The notes under the pieces are model-generated. The model saw only the letters and a program-made list of their open reading frames with translations, searched no databases and had not been told where the DNA came from. A stretch of DNA of 64,000 nt. Source: Galeruca laticollis (Eukaryota > Arthropoda > Insecta > Coleoptera > Chrysomelidae). The translations under genes and the position numbers were made by a program. The stretch is taken from the NCBI GenBank assembly GCA_963921935.1, contig OY998180.1, positions 209,788,744 to 209,852,743 of the forward strand, read 5' to 3'. The stretch's first letter is position 1; every line of letters starts with the position of its first letter. Below are positions 1 to 8,509 of the stretch, piece by piece.

Positions 1-1
1 T

Positions 2-228
2 TTGTACTTTGAAGATTCTTATACAAAACAACTGGTTGAAGTTTTACAGACAAAGAAATTTAAGAAATTATACGCCATAGAGAGTATTGCTGAAAAACAT
101 GGACACTCTATATTGAGACTCCCTCCTTATTTTTATATTTTCAATCCCATCGAGTCAATTTGGGCTTAATTAAAACAGAGTATTCGGCGGAACAATACAT
201 TTCTTCTGGCGAGCTTTATTTTTCAAAG
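2..228 (+). pseudogene. Tc1/mariner-superfamily transposase, C-terminal fragment
   Basis: The frame starting at base 2 reads a peptide containing HGHSILRLPPY followed by NPIESIWA. This is the final catalytic block (the E of the DDE triad lies in NPIE) of an insect Tc1/mariner-like transposase, which cuts and pastes its own element. One stop (TAA) follows IWA and the frame ends at a second stop at 226-228. The N-terminal and central parts would lie to the left of the window. The better preserved minus-strand gene at 12985-15466 belongs to the same family (LRLLPYHCELNPIELIW there). Confidence 0.75.
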
Positions 229-544
229 TTAAAAATTATTTAAGATCGACAATGCTTCAAGGAGAAGGTGACGAAATATGAATATATTGTTGCCATCAAA
301 ACCAAAGTTCTGTCATTCCAATGGAACCGACCAGAAGAGTCAAGAGCCAAAGTTCGCTCAAGTGTGAAAGTTTTTGGTTGATAGGGAATGTTACCATGAA
401 ATTGTGACAAAAAAATCACTGTAATGTCAAATCGCCAGCCCCCACGATTAAGGAGATAAATATTGTTATAATTGGGTTATTAAAATTATATATTATAGTA
501 TTTCTGTTGGTAAAATAAATTTGTAGACTTCAAACCTATTCGTC
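229..544. other. No gene recognised
   Basis: AT-rich sequence between the Tc1-like fragment and the Penelope-like fragment. It may hold the mutated tail of the transposase, but no frame is convincing. Confidence 0.4.
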
Positions 545-1144
545 ATTAATACCATTTTTTTACGTTTTCCGGTTAACCATTAATCGCCATGAAATACATA
601 CCAATCTTAGGGAGTACGTAAAGTTGAAAGTAACGAGAGCTGGATTTCTAATTAGAAAAGAAAAAACAAATAGTAATAAAAATGTTCGAGAGAGCCTTAG
701 AGGCTGTAATTCGACTGGAAGTGTAAATGTGAGCATATAAAAATGCAACAAAGTAAACTTTTTAATTGGAAAGCTTTTCCAGGGACGATCGCCATTAAAT
801 TGTGAGCTTTACCATAGACGTACCTAATACGGTAAAAATGCTTTTATTAAATACTGTACTTCCTTTATCTGCTTTTGTGAAAATAAAACTATCTGACCTT
901 GATTTTCGTTGAATTGATTTGGCGACTGATAATTCAAAGTTGGGAATGTTAGGCTTGACAAATCCTTTTCTAATAATTTCGGAAGCTTTATGTTTTAGAT
1001 TAGAATTATTTGGAAAATTATACAATTTCTGTTTCTATACCTAGTTTGTTGAAGTTATCAAATAAACATATGGGTTGAATATTATGTTTAAAACCTTTTT
1101 GTAATAATAGAACTTCTTTATCTGAAAAACTGTACTTGAAACAT
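545..1144 (-). pseudogene. Penelope-like element, N-terminal reverse-transcriptase region
   Basis: Read on the minus strand, three short collinear pieces match the order of a Penelope-like (PLE) polyprotein. First comes SDKEVLLLQKGFKHNIQP (about 1130-1075), the N-terminal LS-x-E-LL-x-KG block. Then comes SDSFIFTKADKGSTVF (about 885-840), the ADKG block that opens the RT fingers. Last is LYVLPKIGM (about 625-600), equivalent to the YGLPKIHK block. Frames change between them and stops are frequent, so this is a dead copy. PLEs reverse-transcribe their RNA at nuclear target sites using an RT joined to a GIY-YIG endonuclease. The downstream RT core and endonuclease are missing here. Confidence 0.65.
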
Positions 1145-1236
1145 TCACCAGCCTATGAAAAAATTTATGTTCTGAAAATTTGGTTTGTGGGTTTTTTGAA
1201 ACTGGTTTATTAGTTAATAATGACTTTACGTTTTTG
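1145..1236. other. Spacer before pogo element
   Basis: AT-rich spacer with no coding signal; the pogo target duplication TA follows at 1237-1238. Confidence 0.4.
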
Positions 1237-1238
1237 TA

Positions 1239-1264
1239 GGGGAATGGAGCATAAGACCGGGTAG
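1239..1264 (+). repeat. pogo-like element, 5' terminal inverted repeat
   Basis: Starts GGGGAA and ends GACCGGGTAG; pairs with 5180-5203 read on the minus strand. The middle ten bases have diverged and differ by two bases in length. Confidence 0.85.
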
Positions 1265-1598
1265 TGGAGTGAGATCGGGTACCTTGACTGTGCTGCTAAT
1301 ACTAATGCCAGCTGTGGACAGAAATACATTCCGTAAGCTGAGAAGACTTAGCGGTAGTAGTATCGAGTCCGATGCTTGAGAACGCACGTTGTCAGTTGAG
1401 GTAAGTTTGTTTTTTCATATTGCTTCTCTATGTTGCTTCCAATATAAACGAACATTACTTATTGGCATTCATAGTTATGAAAACTTGCTTTAGTGTCACC
1501 TATATTATATGATAAATAAAGTTTAATATATGCATAAAAACGAAGGAATAATTTAAATATTAGAGTGCTTTTAGAGCATTTCTTAAATTATATACTTT

Positions 1599-1653
1599 GG
1601 GTAAGACCGGGTAGTCCGAGTGGGGCGATACCGCGTACTACCCGATCTTACCC
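1599..1653. repeat. Subterminal palindrome of pogo-like element
   Basis: GGGTAAGACCGGGTAGT at 1599-1615 is repeated in inverse at 1637-1653 with one mismatch, leaving a 21-base loop. The arm contains the terminal GACCGGGTAG motif, so it is probably a transposase binding site or a duplicated end. A counterpart lies at the other end (4983-5020). Confidence 0.7.
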
Positions 1654-2289
1654 CATTATTCAAAACTATTTTTTTACAGAGTCAATATGCCTAGAACTTA
1701 CGAGAGGAAAGCAAATCGGCTATCCTGGATCCAGGAAAGTATGGAAGGCGCTATAGAGGAAGTGCTGTCTGGACGCATGGGATACGTAAAAGCCTCGTAA
1801 AAAAGGCTATAAAAAATCAACTAACTTCTAGACAAGCCGCTAGAAAAGGTAGCTTGAGACCTTGTACGACTATATTTTCTGAAGAGCAAGAAAAATAATT
1901 ACTAGACCACTTATTGCTGTTAGAGAGTAGACTGTTTGGTTCAACTTTCAGTGATGTTTAATTTTGCAACTAAAAATAATTTGGAACACAAATTCAATGA
2001 AGAAACCAAGATGGCCGGAAAAGACTGGTTATATGTTTTTTAAGGAGACATTAGAACAATATTTCTCTTCGATTTCCAGAAAACACTTCAATACCAAGGG
2101 CCATGGGATTCAATAAGCAAGCTGTTGACAAATTTTTCGATCTGTTGGAGGGTTTATAATGAACAACACAATTTTTCTTCCAGTAATATTTATAACGTCG
2201 ATGAGACGGGAATAACCACAGTTCTCAACAAACCGTCCAAAATCCTGGCTTCACGAGGAAAATGAACGGTTTTAAAGATTAAAACTAAC

Positions 2290-3385
2290 TTTTTCGAATC
2301 TGTGAGATGCCCTGAGCAATATTCTATTATAAAATTGTCACTTGTACACACTTCGAGGGACGTATCGTGCTGAGAAACCGAAATTTCTCCAAAAATAACT
2401 AAAAATGTAGTATATCTGGATTTAGAGGACCCGCTGTACTCGCTCTCGTCAGCTAAAAATCAATAGGGTACATCTGTGAGACACCTTAGAAAATATCCAA
2501 TTATAAGATTGGTCACTTATATACACTCCGGAGGCTGTATCGTGCTAACAACCCGAAATTTCTCCAAAAAGGACCAAAAATGTGACACTAGCTCTGTTGA
2601 ACTAAAAATCAATAAAGCTCATCTATAAGACGCCCTGAATAATATTCAATCATGATATTGGTCATCTGTATACAGTCTGGAGGCTGTAACGTGCTAACAA
2701 ACTGAAAGTTCTCCAAAAATGACAAAAATGTCGTACTTAAAGTACTATAGCACCTGTTGTACTGGTTATGGAGAGCTGAATATCAATAGGGCTCATCTGT
2801 GAGACGTCCTGAATAATATTCAATCATGAAATTGGTGACTTGTTGCACTCCGGAGGCTGTATCATGCTAACAATCTGAAATTTCTCCAAAAAGGACCAAA
2901 AATGTGACACTTCAGGTACCATAGCACCCGTTTTACTGGCTCTGTTGAACTAAAAATCAATAAAGCTCATCCATAAGACGCCCTGAACAATATTCAATCA
3001 TGAAATTGGTCACCTGTATACAGTCTGGAGGCTGTATTGATCTAACAAACTGAACATTCTCCAAAAATGTCGTACTTAAAGTACTATAGCACCTTTTGTA
3101 CTGGTTCTGGTGAGCTGAATATCATTAATCCGTGAGACGTCCCGAATAATATTCAATAATGAAATTGGTGACTTATTGCACTCCGGAGGCTGTATCGTGC
3201 TAACAAACTGAATTTCTCAAAAAATTACAAAAATGTCGTACTTCAAGTACCATAGCAGCCGTGGTACTGGCTCTGGTGAGCTGAAAATCAATAGGGTTCA
3301 TCTGTGAGATGTCCTGAACAATATTCAATTATAAAATTAGTGACTTGTTGCACTTCGGAGGCTGTATCGTGCTAACAAGATATGT
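2290..3385. repeat. ~175-bp tandem repeat (satellite-like) inside pogo transposase
   Basis: About six head-to-tail units carry the same landmarks in order: a CTGTGAGACG-like start, CAATATTCAAT, CTCCGGAGGCTGTATCGTGC, TTTCTCCAAAAA and GTACTTAAAGTAC. The TATCG landmark falls near 2363, 2538, 2687, 2860, 3036, 3192 and 3364, so spacing is about 150-176 bases. The shorter spacings come from small deletions. No frame stays open across the units. They interrupt the transposase between the DETG block and the later catalytic blocks. Confidence 0.85.
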
Positions 3386-3399
3386 TACGAAAACTGGCC

Positions 3400-3431
<32 letters not shown>

Positions 3432-3432
3432 C
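3400..3432. repeat. (ACG)n microsatellite
   Basis: A GAC/ACG triplet run directly downstream of the satellite array, with one interruption (ACA). Confidence 0.9.
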
Positions 3433-4982
3433 ATACACACAGGATTTTTTTTCTAAAAACCATTTTTTCGTGTTGTTCATGATAAAAAACGTAAAAATAA
3501 CTCAAAATTTTATTTCAAAATTCCAACTTTTTTTGGGGTAAACTAATACTTTTCTCGCATATTAGATAGGTTGGGCGGAAAAGTAACAACAGGTTGGAGC
3601 ATTGGTATCAACAGAACGAGGCATTATGGCTACTGCTGTAACTTGCATGAATGCGGCCGTAAATTTTATGCCAACGATGTTTGTTTTTTCTCGAAAGAGA
3701 GAAAATCCCGCGCTGCTTGACGATGCACCACCGGGAAGCTTCGCTCAATATCACCCTTCTAGATAGATGCAAACAGTCATTTTCCTGTATTGGTTTCGAA
3801 GATTTATTGAGTTTTTTAAACCAACGCCTGAAAAACCAGTCCTCCTGATTTTGGGCGACCATACTACCCACACAAAGAGTCTCCAACTTATAAACATGGC
3901 CAGAGAAAACAATGTTGTGTTGTTGTGCTTGCCACCACATTGTTCTCATCGACTCCAGCCGCTAGACGTGACGTTTATGGTTCCATTGAGCACCTATTAT
4001 CAATAGGAGGTAAGCCAGTGGCATGCAATACATCCTGGTACAGCTGTTACATTACAACAAATAGCCTAACTAAAAGGTGCAGCTTTCCACAAGGCAGCCA
4101 GGAATGCGGACGGCAGTAAATGGATTCAAGCAAACAGGAATTTATCCTTTAAATCGAAATATTTTTCCTGATCACTTGATTGTTCCCTCAATAACCACAG
4201 ATGGACCTATGTCTGTAGAGGCAAATGCTGTTCAAGAAGAAGACCCATGCTCAACCGAAGAAAAACCTGTACAAAGAACGTCTGAAACGGTAGTTGAAAT
4301 TAACAAACCAATACAGACCAATATTGACGAACCATTTCCAAATGAACCCTGCGTTCTAAAAGTTTAGAACCACACATTTTTACGGATGAAAAGCCAGCTG
4401 CATCAATAGCTTTTGCTATATCACCCAAACATCTAATGCCACCACCTGTTACTGAAAGAAAGAAAAGTGAAAGAACAGATAAACGAAAAGGAAAATGTGC
4501 ATTATTAACTTCATCGCCATGTAAAACAGAACTCGAATCTCAGTTAGAGGAAAAGAAAATGAAAGAAAAATAACGTCACAGGAAAGAAAATTGGTTATTG
4601 ATGACTCGAACAAACCAAATAAAAGGACAACATCAAAACCAAACAATCAAAAATGCAAGCGTATCAAGGCCCAGAGAAAGAAGAAAGTCTCCTCAAAAAT
4701 TCTTGTAACCTCGACCTCGATCTCGACTGATCAATCTTCCGATGGAGAAGATAACAAGTCCGACGATAATTGATTATACTGCAATGAATCTTTTTCCAAT
4801 TCAAAACATGGAGAAGGATGGATCCAATGTGGAATATGTCTTGACTGGGCTCACGAAGGCTGCAGTGGAGCGGGCGAAGAAGATACCTTCTTTCAATGTG
4901 ATTTTTGTTTGTAAGTCTAATATTTTTTGGTTAAAGTTAATTAAAATGTAGTTTTTATAGTTTTCCATACAGTTAATATGTG

Positions 4983-5020
4983 CACCCGATCTCACCCCAC
5001 TAGTGGGATAAGACCGGGTG
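4983..5020. repeat. Subterminal palindrome, 3' side of pogo-like element
   Basis: CACCCGATCT (4983-4992) pairs with AGACCGGGTG (5011-5020), and between them CCCACTAGTGGG (4996-5007) is a perfect 12-bp palindrome. It mirrors 1599-1653. Confidence 0.65.
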
Positions 5021-5179
5021 ATTTGACATTTTGAGAAAAACATATTTTTCTGGAAAAAGTAATAATTCTACGACTTTTCTGAAACAGTATATTATGATAC
5101 GATAAACAATACGTCAGGTCGTTCAATCAAGAAAACTCTAGTTGAAGTAGTTTGGCTTCAACCTGCCGAAAAGTGTTAG

Positions 5180-5203
5180 CTACCCGGTCATCCTTCTTTC
5201 CCC
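5180..5203 (-). repeat. pogo-like element, 3' terminal inverted repeat
   Basis: Reverse complement starts GGGGAA and ends GACCGGGTAG, matching 1239-1264; followed directly by the TA duplication at 5204-5205. Confidence 0.85.
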
Positions 5204-5205
5204 TA

Positions 5206-6814
5206 CTTGGTACTTTTTGTAAATTATTAATTTAATTTTATCTCCTATCTTCCTATCTAAAATGTCAAACACTTCCGACTCAAATTTGAAATTTTACATG
5301 TAGAATCTAAATCCTTTAGATTAAATCTTTTAAAATCTCTTGAGATAAATAAAAACAAATATTCAAGTAACCTCCCCTAACGACCAAATATATATCAACC
5401 ACTCTCTCTTATTGAAGCTATTTACATAGAAGACAGTTTAGGAATAATTGTAGTGAATGAATTTCCAGGTAAAATTTTTCAATACCTTTGTTAATATTCG
5501 TAGAATTCCGTATTTATGCACAATATTAATAAAAAAAATATTATACCTTCACTCGTTTGATAAAGCTACTGTGTTAGCGAAACGGGTTTAAATTGAACAT
5601 TAGATCAAATATAAGTTTTAAACAAATTAAAATGGTTTTATTCCATCGTTCAATAATTTTATTCTATTTGCAATTATAACAATGATAAAATGTGAAGTAT
5701 GAATAATTTAATAATTCTGTATAATCTACTGCAGAAAATTTTTTTGGATAAATACTGGACAATATATAAATTCACTTGGTTGTTTGTTGTTTTAACTTTT
5801 AAAGCTAGGTACGCCTATGACCTTGGCGGGGGTGCGTATTGCCTTTACCATAAATGTGATGACGAAGACTTTCTTGTTGCACATCAGTAATTGCCTACCC
5901 TGGGCACGTTTGCTGCTAATCGGCCTTTCTGACACTTAAACTTGATATTAATTATCAGAATCGTACGTACGTCGTAACTAAATGATCACAACTTACAAAC
6001 TGGTCGGGAATGACGAGAATTTTTAACTAAAAAATCATATTTATTGCTATACGCTTTCTATTTATACCACCTTGCCTTGTATCTTTGTTGGTTTTTACCT
6101 AATTGTGTATATGGTCATGTGCCTGTTTATTTTCTTAGTATGTACAGAGCGTTTTCAGAGACTTATGTACAAGATACATCTTATGAAATAGATCAAATTA
6201 CCTAACATGAAATTGGGAGTGATCTATCCTATTTATATTTATAAATTCACTTGTTACGAGTAGTAGAATGCAAAGGTGGATAATGAAAGTACCTACAAAA
6301 TTTAGATAGGATGTTCTTGATGCCATTATTGCAAAAATAGCCAAGAAAAAGATAATAGGTTATATGATGGAAACACTAAATGCAGTTTAACAATTAAATG
6401 TAGAATTCATTCAACTACTTTTATTCCACGAATGTACAAGTATAGTACAATGAAATAAATCGAGGTGAGCACGTGTAAAATATGGAGAGTAAAAAAGTTG
6501 ACACTGCGCTTATTAGAGGATGAATAGGTACTGCAATTTTAGTGGGCGTTGAATGGTTTTGCTTCATTATTTGTATTTAATGTTTTATGTCGGTTTATTA
6601 AGAAAAAATAGTGTTTGTTTGTTGTTTGTACAGGGCGAAGTTGAAATGTAGAATGCGTACAATATATTAGGTCGTAAGATATTCATACATTATCAAACAA
6701 AGAACATTTTCAGTAATGGCTGTTATTTTACAATTTTTGAAAATTATGAGGGTCATGTTTTGAATCTACTCATTTACATAATTAACGACTGCATTTTATT
6801 TATGCAATTATTGC
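5206..6814. other. No gene recognised
   Basis: About 1.6 kb of AT-rich sequence. A short open frame at 5699-5890 has no recognisable domain. The only structured signal is the hammerhead-like core at 5556-5585. Confidence 0.4.
5556..5585 (+). ncRNA. Possible degenerate hammerhead-ribozyme core
   Basis: TTTGATAA is followed by AGCTA, a short loop, TTAGC, then GAAACG. The order matches the CUGANGA, stem II, GAAA layout of hammerhead ribozymes, with the first core base changed. It is not attached to a recognisable same-strand PLE, so it may be an orphan terminal fragment or chance. Confidence 0.25.
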
Positions 6815-7720
6815 CTTCTCTAGGAAGGTTCTCTTTGATCTACGTGACTCAGTCGCTAACACTTTCAATACTTCAAAATACATTTGATAATCAAAAGCAT
6901 TAACACGTTCTGCTAGAGCACACCTTTCAGGATGCAACTGCAGTCATTTTTGTGTGAATTGATTCTATTGGATAATTATCTCATGATGTGGCCTATATAC
7001 TGTTTGACACAGGAAGACTATAAATGACATTTGTAAGTGAAGATAAGAACTCACTAATTCTTTCTTATCTTCGACTTTAAAAAAAATGATTTGATTGTTA
7101 ACACAGTCGTATTTGCAATTTTGAAATTCTTGAAAGGTTTGAATAATTTGGTGAGTTTAGGAATGATCTTCTTATATGCAGGGAAATGTAGTGAAAATAG
7201 GTTGGATTGCAGGCATATCAGTCCCACTGTCGATCAAGGATGTGTTAGGGCGGTTATCATTAGAATGTACATCAATAATAGCCGATGTGAGTTGTCTATG
7301 TGGTAGGAGTGATAATTCCAGTATCATCCTGAACTGCAAGATCTCCTGTAACAATCTATTATTATTGTGTTATCCAATATTCGTACAAGTTTTGTGTTTA
7401 GAAATATTAAGGGGTTTTCGCTTTCTTTCATCTCTATTGTCAACTGGATGAATGGTTCATAGCTGTTGAAGGTAATTAGAATCGTATTCAACACTTCCAT
7501 TGGTAAAGCTAATATAATATTATCAACATATTTTTTAACGAAAAGTGGTTTGAAGGATAAAACAGGAATAACTGTATCCAGCACATCGTCCATGGCGTAA
7601 GCTGCTAGGAAAGGTGAAACGAATGCACCCATAGGGGTACCAAATCTTTGTTTATAAATTTTATTATTAAATGAAAAATATGTGTAATAGAAAACGAGGT
7701 GTGTCTATATGAAAAATAAA
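6815..7720 (-). pseudogene. Penelope-like element: RT core and GIY-YIG endonuclease
   Basis: Minus-strand reading starts near 7710 with YYTYFSFNNKIYKQRFGTPM, the block before the RT palm. It continues GAFVSPFLAAYAMDDVLD and KKYVDNI, where the catalytic YxDD-like box reads YVDN instead of YVDD. FLNTKL and CYRRSCSSG follow (to about 7324). A linker with KIIPKLTKLF (about 7155-7125) leads to the endonuclease: KQYIG, then RINSHKNDC (about 6995-6935), then ALAERVNAFDYQMYFEVLKVL (about 6920-6855). At least two frameshifts and several stops are present. The order RT, linker, GIY-YIG is that of endonuclease-bearing PLEs. The Asp to Asn change in the RT box would abolish polymerase activity. Confidence 0.8.
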
Positions 7721-7917
7721 TTTCGGTTTTCTACTTTCAATAATTTCGACAAATTAGCCTGACCGTTCTTCGAAGAGAAAAACAACTACTTTCCTGGCTA
7801 ATACCACGCATAATATTGAATTACATCCCTTTCGAAGAACGTCACGTTGATCAACCCTTTTTTCGATACAGACATCTGTGGTGATTCGCAACCACGAGGA
7901 GAAGGGCATAGTACACT

Positions 7918-7951
7918 GACCGGTTTCGACCTTCTTGGGTCTCTTGAAGAG
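7918..7951 (-). ncRNA. Hammerhead-ribozyme-like core upstream of the PLE
   Basis: On the minus strand the order is TTCAAGA, GACC, a six-base loop CAAGAA, GGTC, then GAAACCGGTC. GACC and GGTC form a perfect stem II directly against GAAA, as in hammerhead ribozymes. The catalytic box CUGANGA is degraded to TTCAAGA. Hammerhead motifs are an established part of PLE terminal repeats, and this one lies upstream of the RT of the minus-strand PLE at 6815-7720. Activity is unlikely with the altered box. Confidence 0.5.
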
Positions 7952-8031
7952 TGCCGTAATGCCTTCTCGTTCAGAGTCTCTAATCTGAACTGAAGATTCC
8001 GTCCTCCGACAACCATTTATGTGGCTCGTGC

Positions 8032-8134
8032 GGTTACACACTTGCGAAAAGTAGTCAGCTGGCGCCATTTTAACTTTCAATTTCGACTCACCACCTCAGG
8101 TACCTGATGTGGCGGTTCTCGCAAGTGTGTAACC
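8032..8134. repeat. 16-bp-arm inverted repeat near the PLE 5' side
   Basis: GGTTACACACTTGCGA (8032-8047) is exactly inverted at 8119-8134. Between them CCACCTCAGGTACCTGATGTGG-like bases (8091-8112) make a second, non-concentric near-palindrome. It may mark a partly inverted PLE terminal repeat. Confidence 0.7.
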
Positions 8135-8462
8135 CGGAACGATGATTTGGATTGATTAGAAAAAAATTTTGAGAAAAAAGTCTATGGAATGAAAAACGTC
8201 AAATAAGAGGAGATATAATATTTTTTCTCCAGATTTAAAAATGAAAAGGCGTGCAGTTTTTGATGAATAAAGAAATATATAGAAAAGTTATAATGGTAGT
8301 TAGAGGAGAAATGCTAATTGAAAAAATATAATTGGCTTGATGAGTTGGCAAATCCCCCTCTTACTTGCCTTATATATTTCATTTAGCTCTATACATTTCT
8401 ATTATCATTTAGTTACTTTAATAACTTTTTTCACCTTTCCATTTCATTTACTAAATTTGAAA
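8135..8462. other. No gene recognised
   Basis: AT-rich spacer between the PLE region and the RTE insertion; no supported frame. Confidence 0.4.
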
Positions 8463-8509
8463 CTGTTATTATATCTTCAATGAACTGTTTGTTATGGTTA
8501 TTAATAGTA
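8463..8509 (+). repeat. 47-bp target site duplication, left copy
   Basis: Identical over 47 bases to 10762-10808. It abuts the 3' end of the minus-strand RTE copy, so it is read as the target site duplication of that insertion. Confidence 0.85.

Larger units (their letters stand above)
1687..4914 (+). pseudogene. pogo-like (CENP-B/jerky type) transposase with C-terminal PHD-like finger
   Basis: The ATG at 1687 opens MPRTYERK, the usual start of insect pogo transposases, followed by a psq-type helix-turn-helix. KMAGKDWL and a block ending in FNKQAVDKFFDLLEG follow, then the first catalytic Asp in IYNVDETG (about 2190-2215). The gene is then interrupted by the satellite at 2290-3385. It resumes near 3605 (NAAVNFMPTMFVF) and continues through the second catalytic block (LLILGDHTTH at 3840-3870) and HCSHRLQPLDVTFM (third Asp). 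The second block reads LGDH where the family has LDGH, which displaces that Asp. Next come GFKQTGIYPLNRNIF and an acidic, basic-patched tail. The end (about 4777-4914) holds Cys-x2-Cys pairs with WAHEGCSG, a PHD-like zinc finger. Several frameshifts and stops make it inactive. Confidence 0.8.
1237..5205 (+). mobile_element. pogo-like DNA transposon with both ends and TA target duplication
   Basis: The element occupies 1239-5203 and is bounded by TA at 1237-1238 and 5204-5205, the target duplication expected of Tc1/mariner-superfamily (pogo) elements. Its ends are imperfect inverted repeats that begin GGGGAA and close with GACCGGGTAG. The GACCGGGTAG or GATCGGGTA motif recurs inside both ends, as expected for transposase binding sites. 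A degenerate transposase gene (1687-4914) lies in the same orientation and is split by a ~175-bp satellite. Length is about 3.97 kb. Confidence 0.85.

Noticed and set aside
5699..5890. 63-codon frame with YDLGGGAYCLYHKCDDEDF
   Set aside because: A Cys/Gly-rich phrase caught attention, but there is no matching family pattern and no flanking exon signals.
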